Shown in pieces: positions 1 through 7,090 of a DNA stretch of 9,489 nt. Within the stretch, counting starts at the first letter, position 1, and each line of letters begins with the position of its first letter. This DNA comes from Microcaldota archaeon (GTDB taxonomy: Archaea; Micrarchaeota; Micrarchaeia; Anstonellales; Bilamarchaeaceae), in contig JAKANX010000033.1 in the NCBI GenBank assembly GCA_021823425.1, positions 1 to 9,489 on the forward strand, written 5' to 3'. The position numbers and the translations under genes are program-made. The notes under the pieces are model-generated. The model worked only from the letters and a program-made list of their open reading frames with translations. It was not told where the DNA came from and ran no database searches.

Positions 1-315
1 AAGGCGCTGCACGAGCGCATAGTCGCGGCGATGAAAACCGTTCCCGAAGAGCAGGGGCTAGGGCGCGCTTCCGAGCTAATTGGAATGTGCCAGCACTCGC
101 GCGCCGCGAGGTTCCTGGAATGTGCTGCGATGGAGCTGAAGGGAAAGAGCATGGAGAACGCGAGGATGGAGCTGTTTTACATAGCCGCGGAGCTGCACAT
201 GGTGAGCGACCACAGGCTCAAGGCAGGGCTCGCGGAAAAGTGCAGGAACGCGGCTTCGCGAATAAGGGATACGCTCGCGGGCAAGGCCGTAGAGCCGGCG
301 AGAATCAAGGCATAG
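1..315 (+). CDS. Small helical TPR-like protein, partial at window start (paralogue 1 of 3)
   Basis: The frame is open from the first base to a TAG at 313-315, giving 104 residues, so the true start probably lies upstream. An ATG at 31 is possible but has no clear ribosome site, and residues before it still align with the next gene's product. I do not recognise a named family. The protein is almost entirely helical and Ala/Glu/Arg-rich. The segment RAARFLECAA (residues 34-43) followed by ARMELFYIAAELH (54-66) matches, in the same order and spacing, KAAAEIDCAA and ARLFRLAADAYF in the next gene. This supports tandem duplication. The hairpin spacing resembles TPR repeats, so a protein-protein contact role is plausible but unproven. 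No signal peptide or membrane segment is seen. The gene is followed after 9 bases by its paralogue, probably in one transcript. Confidence 0.75.
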   Translation, partial: KALHERIVAAMKTVPEEQGLGRASELIGMCQHSRAARFLECAAMELKGKSMENARMELFYIAAELHMVSDHRLKAGLAEKCRNAASRIRDTLAGKAVEPARIKA

Positions 316-320
316 GTGGG
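315..320 (+). promoter_or_regulatory. Ribosome-binding site deciding the start at 325
   Basis: GGTGGG matches the archaeal anti-Shine-Dalgarno complement (AGGAGGTGA) and sits about 5 bases before the ATG at 325. Because it contains the GTG that extends the frame to 316, it argues against that GTG as the start. Confidence 0.55.
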
Positions 321-324
321 TATT

Positions 325-690
325 ATGCACGACGTCATATTGAAGGAGAATGTGGCAGCTAGGAACCGCATATTGGGAGGAATCGAATCGGTCCGAAAGT
401 TCCCGAAGGAGGAACGGGCGGTGCTCGCGCCGCTCCTTTTGAGGGCAAAGAGCCTGATGGACGAAGGAAAATTGCACAAGGCTGCTGCGGAAATAGACTG
501 CGCCGCAAGGTGCGTGTCCGAGCCCGCCCAGAAGGCGAGGCTGTTCAGGCTCGCCGCAGACGCATACTTCCTGGGAGGCGATTCGCGCGGGAACGTGCAC
601 GGCGAGCTGTGCATGCATAACGCAGGCCGCTGGGCGGAACTCGCGCCTGCTAACGGAAAGAAAAAGGCTGACGCAGGACTGCCCAAGTGA
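325..690 (+). CDS. Small helical TPR-like protein (paralogue 2 of 3)
   Basis: This 121-residue protein of unknown function is predicted all-helical. The frame can be extended to a GTG at 316, but that GTG lies inside GGTGGG (315-320), which is better read as a ribosome-binding site about 5-6 bases before the ATG at 325, so I chose 325. AARN at residues 11-14 and LLRAK at 38-42 recur as AARN and LARAK in the downstream gene. KAAAEIDCAA (52-61) and ARLFRLAADAYF (71-82) recur in the upstream gene. Residues 38-70 follow a TPR-like pattern: a small residue near position 8 of the repeat, a pair of alanines near position 20, and a proline ending the second helix. It sits between its two paralogues, with 9 and 6 base gaps, and is very likely co-transcribed with them. 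The C-terminus is short, charged and probably disordered. Confidence 0.8.
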   Translation: MHDVILKENVAARNRILGGIESVRKFPKEERAVLAPLLLRAKSLMDEGKLHKAAAEIDCAARCVSEPAQKARLFRLAADAYFLGGDSRGNVHGELCMHNAGRWAELAPANGKKKADAGLPK

Positions 691-696
691 ATTTTT

Positions 697-1125
697 ATGC
701 ATCCCAAGATGATTGCTGCCCGGAATTCCGGGAAAAAACTGGTTGCGCACATTGAGGGCATCTCACATCCGGGGATAAAAGAGCACCTCGCAAGGGCCAA
801 GGGGCACATAGAAAAGGACAATTACCGGCTTGCGGGGGACGAATTTTCCAAGGCTTCCGAGGCGGTTGACAGCGTGGACTTGAAGATTGCGCTGCTGAAA
901 ATGGCGGCGCGCGCATCCGCGGCCGAGTACGGGTTCCGCAATTGCGAAATGGCGTCGAAATTCATGGACGATGCCGCGATGCTGAAGCTGGAAACCATCG
1001 GAGGGCGGGAAGACGGGGACAGCGGAATCAGGGAGATGATGGTGGCGCAGAAGCTGCTCAGGCGGTCCAAATACACCGGATTGAAGGAATTCCTTGAAGG
1101 CATGGGCGGCTACGGAAGCTTCTAG
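697..1125 (+). CDS. Small helical TPR-like protein (paralogue 3 of 3)
   Basis: This 142-residue protein of unknown function is predicted all-helical. The start ATG at 697 lies 6 bases after GTGA (687-690), which overlaps the previous gene's stop and suits archaeal Shine-Dalgarno pairing. Shared landmarks with paralogue 2 are AARN (7-10) and LARAK (31-35), followed by a hairpin in which ALLKMAARASA (65-75) occupies the place of RLFRLAADAYF. It then continues with about 45 extra residues ending GMGGYGSF, a glycine- and aromatic-rich tail the other two lack. No catalytic motif, signal peptide or membrane segment is visible. It is the last gene of the tandem group. Its TAG stop (1123-1125) directly abuts the stop codon of the convergent lonB gene, leaving no room for a terminator between them. 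Confidence 0.8.
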   Translation: MHPKMIAARNSGKKLVAHIEGISHPGIKEHLARAKGHIEKDNYRLAGDEFSKASEAVDSVDLKIALLKMAARASAAEYGFRNCEMASKFMDDAAMLKLETIGGREDGDSGIREMMVAQKLLRRSKYTGLKEFLEGMGGYGSF

Positions 1126-3129
1126 CTATTTCTTCTTCATCTCCTTGCGTATCTGGGAAATGAGCTTGTTCTTCCTCTCGCTTTTGCCCAGCGCGTGCTC
1201 GAGCACTTCTGCGATGCTGGAAACAGGCGTTATTGCAATCAGGTTGAGCCTGTCCTTGGGAAGGTAGACGTCGCCCTCGTTCGCCTTGGGGATGAGAACG
1301 CATCTCATTCCCGCGTCTATCGCTGCGTCTATCTTCCCGTTTATCCCGCCCACGGGAAGCACGTCCCCGCGCACGGAGAGAGAGCCTGTGAGCGCGCAGC
1401 TCTGGTCAAGCGGGATGTTCTCCAGCGCGGATATGACGGCTACTGCGATTGAAATTGATGCGGAGTCGCCTTCCACGCCCTCGTAGGTCTGGAGGAACTG
1501 TATGTGTATGTCCTTCTGGGAAATGTCCTTGCTCTCGTATTTCTTCAATATCGCGGAAACGTTGTCAACCGCCTCCTTGGCAATCTGCCCCAGCTTTCCT
1601 GTTGCAATCACGCGGCCCTCGCTCCTTGACGCGGAGGGGGTGACTTCCGCCACTATGGGAAGCACCAGCCCGGCGAGGCTGTCGCCCAGAACCGCAAGCC
1701 CGTTCACCCTTCCGATTTCAAATCCGGTGTTCCCGAAGATCTGGTATTCCTTCTTGCGCTCCGCGATTTTCTTGCTGAGCTGGAATTCCACGCTTGAGAA
1801 CGTTTTCTTTCCCTTCTTCACGTGCTCGGGAAGCACGAGCTTCGCCCCCTCTTCCCTTGCGACGTCGCCTGAGGCGCGTATGAGGCCGCCGAGCTCGCGC
1901 AAATTCATCGTGAGCTGGCCCTTCCTTCCGGCCATGCGCTTGCCCTCCTCTATTATTTCTATTATGGCGTCGTGGCTGAAATGGGGGATTTTTCCGTCGC
2001 GCTTGATTTCCTGCGCTGCGAACTGGACGAGCTTGTCCCTGTTCTCCTCTGTGTCGTCCATGCTCTCCTCCATGTAGACCTCGTATCCGGAACCCCTTAT
2101 CCTTGAGCGGAGCGCGGGGTGGATGTGCTGCATGTCGGGGAGGTTTCCCGCGGCCACGAGGACGAAGTCGCACGGCACGGGCTCGGTCTTGACCAGCGCG
2201 CCCGAGCTGAGCTCGCTCTGGCCAGTTATGAAATATTTCTTCTCCTGCATGGAAGTGAGGAGGTCCTGCTGCCAGTTCAGTTTGAGCGAGGCGATTTCGT
2301 CTATGAATAATACGCCTTTGTTGGCCTTGTGTATAGCTCCGCTCTCCACCCTCAGGTGCGCGGGGGTGCCGAGCCCCCCTGACTGGAGCGGATCGTGCTT
2401 GACATCGCCAAGGAGCGAGCCCGCCTTGGAGCCCGTGGCGTCCACGAACGGCGCGGTCTTGTTGCCCGTGTTGTCCACTATGATCTTGGGAAGGGGGATT
2501 TCAAACGGGGCCATGCGCCTCTGCATGCCGTTCGCTACCCCGGAGAGCATGTAGAGGAACCCGAGGCCCAATACGGCGGCGAGCAGCAGCCATTTGGTGC
2601 CTTCGGCGATGTTGGAGGCCATGAGCGCGACTATGAGCAGGAGGCCCACCAATAGAAGGATGGTGTTCTGGTTCATCTGCGGCTGCGGCGTTTCCTCCTG
2701 CGGCTTGCGGTACTGGGCAACGCGCCTTCCGAGGCCGTTGCGCAATATGGAGGGAAGGAGCGGGGTCTTCTTCTCGTCGGTGTATTTTCGTATCGCTGCC
2801 AGCTCGTAGGGGTTGAAATACCGCTTGTATTCCGGCTTTTTAGTCAGGAATTCGAAATCCGGATAGGTGGGAACCACGCGCATGAGCGGCTGGTTCTCGT
2901 TTATGGGATTCGGGTATGCGAGGACGTCCTCCAAATCCTCCAATGGCATAATTTCGGCCATCGCCTGCGCGAGCATGCTCTTTCCGGTTCCGGGGGAGCC
3001 GATGAGAAGGACGTTGCGCTTCTGCCTCGCGGCCTTCTTGATTATCTCAACCGCCTTCTGCTGCCCTATGACCTGGTCTATGAGCTTCTCCGGAACGGCT
3101 ATCTCTTCGGTTGTCTTGAAGTCTTTCAT
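1126..3129 (-). CDS. lonB: ATP-dependent protease LonB, membrane-inserted archaeal type
   Basis: LonB degrades unfolded and regulatory proteins at the cytoplasmic membrane using ATP. Counting from the ATG at 3129 (667 residues), Walker A GSPGTGKS is at 44-51. A two-segment membrane insertion (about 156-173 and 179-196) interrupts the AAA+ domain before Walker B GVLFIDE (272-278). The C-terminal protease domain carries the Ser/Lys dyad: Ser556 in EGDSAS and Lys599 in GGINGK. The 43-residue Ser-Lys spacing equals that known for Methanocaldococcus Lon (S550/K593). The bacterial-type N-terminal substrate domain is absent, as expected for LonB. The frame extends to a GTG at 3138, but GTGA at 3138-3135 fits a ribosome site 5 bases before ATG 3129. 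It is the last gene of an apparent operon, starting 14-23 bases after the PmbA-like gene. Its end abuts the convergent gene. The family assignment is firm; the exact start is less so. Confidence 0.97.
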   Translation of the reverse strand: MKDFKTTEEIAVPEKLIDQVIGQQKAVEIIKKAARQKRNVLLIGSPGTGKSMLAQAMAEIMPLEDLEDVLAYPNPINENQPLMRVVPTYPDFEFLTKKPEYKRYFNPYELAAIRKYTDEKKTPLLPSILRNGLGRRVAQYRKPQEETPQPQMNQNTILLLVGLLLIVALMASNIAEGTKWLLLAAVLGLGFLYMLSGVANGMQRRMAPFEIPLPKIIVDNTGNKTAPFVDATGSKAGSLLGDVKHDPLQSGGLGTPAHLRVESGAIHKANKGVLFIDEIASLKLNWQQDLLTSMQEKKYFITGQSELSSGALVKTEPVPCDFVLVAAGNLPDMQHIHPALRSRIRGSGYEVYMEESMDDTEENRDKLVQFAAQEIKRDGKIPHFSHDAIIEIIEEGKRMAGRKGQLTMNLRELGGLIRASGDVAREEGAKLVLPEHVKKGKKTFSSVEFQLSKKIAERKKEYQIFGNTGFEIGRVNGLAVLGDSLAGLVLPIVAEVTPSASRSEGRVIATGKLGQIAKEAVDNVSAILKKYESKDISQKDIHIQFLQTYEGVEGDSASISIAVAVISALENIPLDQSCALTGSLSVRGDVLPVGGINGKIDAAIDAGMRCVLIPKANEGDVYLPKDRLNLIAITPVSSIAEVLEHALGKSERKNKLISQIRKEMKKK

Positions 3130-3152
3130 CTTAATCACGCTGGATTTGCGTT

Positions 3153-4418
3153 TTAGGAAATGAGCGGGACGTCCCTGAACGATATTTTCGGGGCTATGAA
3201 GCCGCCCCTCGTTTCCTGGGATGCCCCTACGGATTGTATTTTTCCGAACAGGTTAAATACGTTTTCGCTCACCATGAAGCCGCGCACTGGGGTTTTCCTG
3301 CCGCCCTCGTGCAGGAACGCGACGCTCACTTCGGCGCCGAAATCCCCGCTCGTGGTGTTGGCGGTGTGCAGGCCGTGCATTGACTCTATGTAAACGTACT
3401 TCTTCAGTTCCTGCTCCGGCTCGCCCTCGCCCTTTTCAATCACCGTGTTGGAGCCCCCTGCGCCCGGAGGGGACTCGTATCCGCCGCGGGCGCAGTTGCC
3501 CTCCCGCGGAAGGCCGGCGAGCGCGGCTATTTCGCGGTTGTAGTAGAAATTCCTCAGCACGCCTTTCTCAATGAGGGGCATGCGCCTGGACGCGACGCCC
3601 TCGCCGTCAAAGCCGCTCCGCGATTCCGCATCGGCGAGCGGGTCGTCCCATATGGTCAGCTTTTCGTCGAAAAGCTTTTGGCCCTCCTTGTCCCAGAGCC
3701 GCGAGATTTTCCTCCTTCGCTGCTCGCCGGAAAAGGAATAGGCGAGAAGGCCGAGGAGCGAGGACAGCGTGTCCTGCGAAAAGATTACTGGGTATTTGCC
3801 TGCCGGAAGCTTCTTGGGGCCCTTCATCTCATTTGCCATGGTTCCCGCCTGCTCGCCTAGCGCTTCCGGGTCCTTGAGCATCCTGTATCCGGAATAGTCC
3901 GAGAAGCCGAAGCCGTCCTTGTCCTTGGCTTCCGCGTACGCCATGAACGAAGTCGTCTTTTCCTGCGCGAGCAGCAAATTGGTGTTGGCTATCGCGGCTT
4001 CCCCCTGCTGCGCCACAACGAGTATGCGCTGCACTTCCGCGTGCCTGCCCGCCGCGTCCGCAATCTGGAGCGTGATGTCCTTGAGCTCTTTTTCCGAAAC
4101 TTCCGCGGCGCGCTGCTCGTATGCATCCAGCTTCCGGTATTCCTGCTGCGGGGCGAAGCTGAACTGGGAAGGAGCGGCGAACTGGGAGAGCGAGAGCGCG
4201 GCCCTCGCGGCGTCCGCTATTCCGGACTTGGAGGAAGAGTAGGAGAAGCCGAGCCTCTTTTCCTTCAGGATGCGCACGCCGAAGCCCTCGTCCGTTCCGG
4301 TGTTCTTGGACTTTAGCGCTCCCGCAGCGTATTCGTACGCAGTAGTCGTCTGCCTGGAATGGAAAATCTCCCCGTCGGTTATTCCGAGAGAGTGCAAAGT
4401 CCGCATGGAGTCAAGCAT
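3153..4418 (-). CDS. PmbA/TldE-like protein of the TldD/PmbA family
   Basis: TldD/PmbA proteins form heterodimeric metallopeptidase-like complexes that process peptides (microcin B17 maturation and CcdA turnover in bacteria). This 421-residue product has the family's full length. The N-terminal half includes the TDEGFGVRIL segment (42-51). The conserved C-terminal blocks are DDP...SGFDGEG (258-274), LIEKGVLRNFYYNREIA (282-298), GNCARGG (307-313) and TTSGDFGAEV...PVRGF (355-381). Where TldD carries the zinc motif HExxxH, this protein reads AYSFSGEQRRRK (226-237) with no histidine, so it belongs to the non-catalytic PmbA/TldE side and should need a TldD partner, which is not in this window. It starts 13 bases after the UPF0200 gene and ends 23 bases before the lonB ATG, consistent with an operon. 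The start ATG at 4418 is preceded by a weak GGGG site. Confidence 0.9.
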   Translation of the reverse strand: MLDSMRTLHSLGITDGEIFHSRQTTTAYEYAAGALKSKNTGTDEGFGVRILKEKRLGFSYSSSKSGIADAARAALSLSQFAAPSQFSFAPQQEYRKLDAYEQRAAEVSEKELKDITLQIADAAGRHAEVQRILVVAQQGEAAIANTNLLLAQEKTTSFMAYAEAKDKDGFGFSDYSGYRMLKDPEALGEQAGTMANEMKGPKKLPAGKYPVIFSQDTLSSLLGLLAYSFSGEQRRRKISRLWDKEGQKLFDEKLTIWDDPLADAESRSGFDGEGVASRRMPLIEKGVLRNFYYNREIAALAGLPREGNCARGGYESPPGAGGSNTVIEKGEGEPEQELKKYVYIESMHGLHTANTTSGDFGAEVSVAFLHEGGRKTPVRGFMVSENVFNLFGKIQSVGASQETRGGFIAPKISFRDVPLIS

Positions 4419-4431
4419 TTGTTTTCCCCGT

Positions 4432-4971
4432 TTATTTGTATTTCCCGAGAAGGGCCTTGGCCCTCTCCCGGAAGTCCTCCTCGCTTGCGTCGTTGTGGAG
4501 CTTCACGTCGCAGGTTTCCAGAAGTTTCTTGAGGCCCCATTTCTCCTCCACGCGGTCGGCCCACCTGAAGTCCTCTAGCTTCTGCGGGTCGCTGGGCTTG
4601 CCCCTTGACTTTATGCGGGCAAAGCGGTTCTTCTCGTCCGAGATTATGCAGATGCAGGCGGCCCCTGAAACGGTGAGGAACGCGTTTATCTCCTCCTCGC
4701 TGCGCGCCCCTATCACGACTACGCTTTTGCCCTGCGCGAGCGCCTCCTTTATCTTGGGGAGCATGAGCCGCGCGACCGCGTCCGGACCGCCCTTTTCCCT
4801 GAAATCGGTCGCGAAGTTGCGCACGCTCTCGTTCGTCGTTTCTAGGCCGAGCTCCTTCATGAGGGCGAGCACGGGCTCGCTCATCTCAAGGACCGGAAGG
4901 CCCATTTCACGCGCCACCTGCCCGAAAACGGACTTGCCAGAGCCACGGTAGCCTGAGACGGCAATAATCAT
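4432..4971 (-). CDS. UPF0200-type P-loop nucleotide-binding protein, dephospho-CoA-kinase-like fold
   Basis: This is a small P-loop NTPase of about 179 residues (181 if the upstream ATG at 4977 is used). From 4977, Walker A GYRGSGKS is at 9-16. The pattern of GLPVLEMSEPV (26-36), NFATDFREKGG (54-64), VVVIGARSEEEINAF (86-100) and a C-terminal VKLHNDASEEDF (158-169) follows the archaeal UPF0200 family, e.g. M. jannaschii MJ1399. That family resembles dephospho-CoA kinase and adenylate kinase, but its substrate is unknown to me. In the usual UPF0200 motif GIRS, Gly-Ile is replaced here by Gly-Ala (GARS, 90-93). The ATG at 4971 lies about 26 bases below the centre of a TATA-like box, which fits leaderless initiation better than 4977. 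It is the promoter-proximal gene of the operon with the PmbA-like gene and lonB. Confidence 0.88.
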   Translation of the reverse strand: MIIAVSGYRGSGKSVFGQVAREMGLPVLEMSEPVLALMKELGLETTNESVRNFATDFREKGGPDAVARLMLPKIKEALAQGKSVVVIGARSEEEINAFLTVSGAACICIISDEKNRFARIKSRGKPSDPQKLEDFRWADRVEEKWGLKKLLETCDVKLHNDASEEDFRERAKALLGKYK

Positions 4972-4992
4972 GTGCATAACTGCGCGAATTTC

Positions 4993-5002
4993 ATTAATAA
5001 AG
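4993..5002 (-). promoter_or_regulatory. TATA-like box for the UPF0200-PmbA-lonB operon
   Basis: Read on the minus strand this is CTTTATTAAT, close to the archaeal TTTAWATA box. Its centre is about 26 bases upstream of the ATG at 4971, the distance expected between a TATA box and the transcription start. The mRNA would then be leaderless. No other promoter-like sequence is seen ahead of the downstream genes, which are spaced by 13 and about 23 bases. Confidence 0.55.
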
Positions 5003-5019
5003 ATAGGTAGTCCGGAGGC

Positions 5020-5058
5020 TTATAAAAACCTTTTATCACTAAATATAACAACCATAAA
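5020..5058 (+). promoter_or_regulatory. Promoter with conserved block ahead of the HD-GYP gene (copy A)
   Basis: TTATAAAAA at 5020-5028 is a TATA-type box whose predicted start point is near 5049-5051, giving a leader of about 20 bases before ATG 5072. The sequence that follows, CTTTTATC then ACTAAATA then AACA then ATAAA, recurs almost exactly at 7111-7147. By hand about 33 of 36 aligned bases match, with short gaps. The conservation extends well past a TATA box, which suggests an additional bound factor. A symmetric TTTA...TAAA pair lies inside the block (5033-5043). Because the block is AT-rich it could also serve the minus strand. Confidence 0.6.
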
Positions 5059-5071
5059 GGTGCGCCAATCC

Positions 5072-6373
5072 ATGGACCCAAGGCATTCCAAACAGCTTTC
5101 AGAGCGGCTCGCTTCCGGCCAGAAGAAGGTCAGGGACGGGGCGATACGCGAGGTGCTCACTAGGCTGGAAGCCTTGGAAAAGCTGCTCAGGAAGAGCGAT
5201 GGCAGGATGAAAGGGCTCGGCCGCAAGAACGAAAGCCTCGAAGCGGAGGTGCACGGGCTCCTTGCTGAAAAAGCGAAGCTTGAAAACATGGCCCGCAAGG
5301 CGAATCGCGATTTCCGCGTATGCGCCGTGCTGAGCGAGGAAAGGTGGCGCTCCGAGGGAGGCGTGGGGATTTCCGCGGCGCCCTGGGCGGAAAGCGCGCT
5401 TCTGGAGCAGCATGGCGAATGGATTGCGAAAAATTTCATGGAACTGGGGCCTTGGGCCTTTTCAAAGAGGGTGTGCAGGGGAAGGGCGAGCCCCCTGGAA
5501 TTGCAGGAACTCTACATCAAGGCTGCAGTGCGAATGCTCGATCTTTCCGAGGCGTCCAAGGAGGCGATAATCGCGAACGTGGAGGAACGCCCGTGGGAGG
5601 GTTCGGGCAAGGGGATTGCCCGGATGCTGGTGGGCAGGCGCGAGATCACAAAAAGGATTTACGCATGGAGCCGCCTTCTGGGCGGGGGCGCGGGTTGGGA
5701 CGAGCAGACCGCAAGGAAGGCGTCCTACACGGTCTCGCCGTTTGCTGCGCTCGCAGAGGGTTCCGGATACACGCCTTTCGGCCACGGCTGGAGGGTGATG
5801 CTTTTCGGGCAACTGGTGGCTGACGCGCTCTCGCCCAAGGCAAGGACGGGGAACGAAGCGTTCGAAAGGAAATGGGCGCTCGCGCGCCTCGGCATGCTGT
5901 GGCACGACATAGGCAAGGCGTGCGCGCCAAACGAGCTGATGAGGAAGCACCCGCTGCATCCCGACGAGCGGGAAATGCTCAGGGAACACCCGTCCGATGG
6001 AGTCAGGCTGCTCCACGGAATTTCAGGGCTCGCCGGGGTGCGCGGGCCGGCGGAAACCGAAATTCTCCAAGTCGTTTACGATCACCATGAAAAGGTTTCT
6101 GGAAGCGGTTACCCCCATGGAAAGGGCGCGGGCGCAATTTCCGTCTGGGCGCGCATCGCATCGATTGCGGACGTGCTGGACGCTATGACCGCGGGAAGGA
6201 CGTACAAGTCGCCTGTCCCTGCAGCAGCGGCTGTCGCGGAGATAATGCGCAAGGCGGGCTGCCAGTTCGACAAGGCGATGGCTGAAACGTTCGTGCAGGC
6301 TGTCGGGGAGGACAGGAAGTTGAGGAAAAGGATGGTTGAGATAATAGGGACGCACGGAATAAAGCCGGATTAG
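5072..6373 (+). CDS. Coiled-coil protein with C-terminal HD-GYP phosphodiesterase domain
   Basis: HD-GYP domains hydrolyse cyclic dinucleotides, typically cyclic di-GMP or cGAMP in bacteria. The 433-residue product has a probable coiled coil (about 20-80), a helical middle part I cannot assign (about 85-225) and a complete HD-GYP core. His238 lies in FGHGWRV, His278-Asp279 with Lys282 in HDIGK, His306 in EHPSDG, His338-His339-Glu340 in YDHHEK, GSGYP at 344-348, and Asp367 in IADVLDAM; GCQFD (396-400) also matches family consensus. All expected metal-binding positions are present, so it is probably active. No membrane segment or GGDEF domain is seen. The frame runs back to 4970, but that overlaps the divergent gene and the promoter. 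ATG 5072 follows GGTG (5059-5062) and the predicted transcription start. The stop overlaps the stop of the convergent HEAT-like gene. HD-GYP proteins are rare in archaea. Confidence 0.92.
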   Translation: MDPRHSKQLSERLASGQKKVRDGAIREVLTRLEALEKLLRKSDGRMKGLGRKNESLEAEVHGLLAEKAKLENMARKANRDFRVCAVLSEERWRSEGGVGISAAPWAESALLEQHGEWIAKNFMELGPWAFSKRVCRGRASPLELQELYIKAAVRMLDLSEASKEAIIANVEERPWEGSGKGIARMLVGRREITKRIYAWSRLLGGGAGWDEQTARKASYTVSPFAALAEGSGYTPFGHGWRVMLFGQLVADALSPKARTGNEAFERKWALARLGMLWHDIGKACAPNELMRKHPLHPDEREMLREHPSDGVRLLHGISGLAGVRGPAETEILQVVYDHHEKVSGSGYPHGKGAGAISVWARIASIADVLDAMTAGRTYKSPVPAAAAVAEIMRKAGCQFDKAMAETFVQAVGEDRKLRKRMVEIIGTHGIKPD

Positions 6374-7062
6374 CGCCTTCTTAGGTCGATTTCCGCTTCG
6401 CCGAACATCTGGGCGACGTGGGGCTGCGTCCTTGAATGGGAATTCCAGAGCGCGGAAAAGGCGTCTGCAACGTCCCTGTCCGGGCCGGAACGCGTGCACG
6501 CCTCCACCGAAGCTTCCATTATTTCAAAGCAGATTGCGCCTTTTTTTATTACCTTTGAAGAGTCCGTTGCAGCATTGAGCTTGGAGTCCATGAACCCGGC
6601 AATCCGGGTGAAGCCGCCGGACACATGCTCGTTGTCCGTGTAGTAGTATGCGATTTGGGAAAGCGCCTTGGCGATTTCCAGCTGCACTCGGGTTGACTCC
6701 TGGCTTATCCTGCCGAGAAGGAATTCGTACGAGGCCGGGCCGCCGATTTTTGCGAGCCTCCCTGCAGCTTCGGCGCGGGCCTCCTTGTTCGTGCTTTCCC
6801 ATGCAGAGGCCATGCGCAGGCATTTTGCCACGCTCTGCGGGTCGTTGCGCTCGGACTTCCCTTTCTTTATGTCCGCTTGGATTTCTTTTATGCGGATTGC
6901 ACTTTTTGCCAAAGACGACTTCACTTGGGCAAGGGTGGGCGCGGGAAGATTCTCGCCTTCCTTGAGCGCCTTGAAAAGGTCGAACCCCCCCTTTGCGCGC
7001 GGCTGCGGCTGGTCCAGATGCCTTGGCACATCACGCTTGAACGCTTTTACTGCGGTTGTCAT
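6370..7062 (-). CDS. HEAT-like helical repeat protein of unknown function
   Basis: This 230-residue soluble protein is not assignable to a named family. Residues 75-140 show paired amphipathic helices of HEAT type, best seen in AAGRLAKIGGPASYEFL (99-115) followed by RVQLEIAKALSQIAYYY (125-141). A third helical pair probably follows (171-205). HEAT repeats usually form protein-binding scaffolds, so a regulatory or adaptor role is an inference. The N-terminal 40 residues are basic and proline-containing and likely flexible; the protein ends in DLRRR. It is transcribed divergently from the 143-residue gene, whose product carries a similar motif, and the two may be relatives. The start ATG at 7062 is preceded by GTGGG (7065-7069, minus strand), a weak ribosome site. 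Its TAA stop shares bases with the TAG stop of the convergent HD-GYP gene. Confidence 0.75.
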   Translation of the reverse strand: MTTAVKAFKRDVPRHLDQPQPRAKGGFDLFKALKEGENLPAPTLAQVKSSLAKSAIRIKEIQADIKKGKSERNDPQSVAKCLRMASAWESTNKEARAEAAGRLAKIGGPASYEFLLGRISQESTRVQLEIAKALSQIAYYYTDNEHVSGGFTRIAGFMDSKLNAATDSSKVIKKGAICFEIMEASVEACTRSGPDRDVADAFSALWNSHSRTQPHVAQMFGEAEIDLRRR

Positions 7063-7090
7063 TTTCCCACGTAATTGATTGCGTATTACC

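Noticed and set aside
76..821. Two long minus-strand open frames (76-750 and 177-821)
   Set aside because: They lie antisense to the three small paralogues, have Pro/Arg/Ser/Cys-rich sequences typical of GC-rich shadow frames, and match no family. The plus-strand products show cross-matching motifs and ribosome sites.
1502..2077. 191-codon plus-strand frame inside lonB
   Set aside because: It is antisense to the well-conserved Lon AAA+ and protease domains and is rich in Ser/Pro without any recognisable pattern.
4970..5071. Upstream extension of the HD-GYP frame to ATG 4970
   Set aside because: It would overlap the start of the divergent UPF0200 gene and translate through the TATA box at 5020, upstream of the predicted transcript start. 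ATG 5072 has a GGTG site and suits the promoter.
5462..6016. 184-codon minus-strand frame within the HD-GYP gene
   Set aside because: It is a shadow of the HD-GYP core. Its product is Arg/Pro-rich and unlike any family, while the plus strand has the full catalytic motif.
6541..6547. Run of seven Ts on the plus strand as a terminator for the HD-GYP transcript
   Set aside because: It lies about 170 bases past the stop, inside the opposite-strand HEAT-like gene, where it simply encodes lysines. It may stop transcription, but there is no evidence beyond the run itself.
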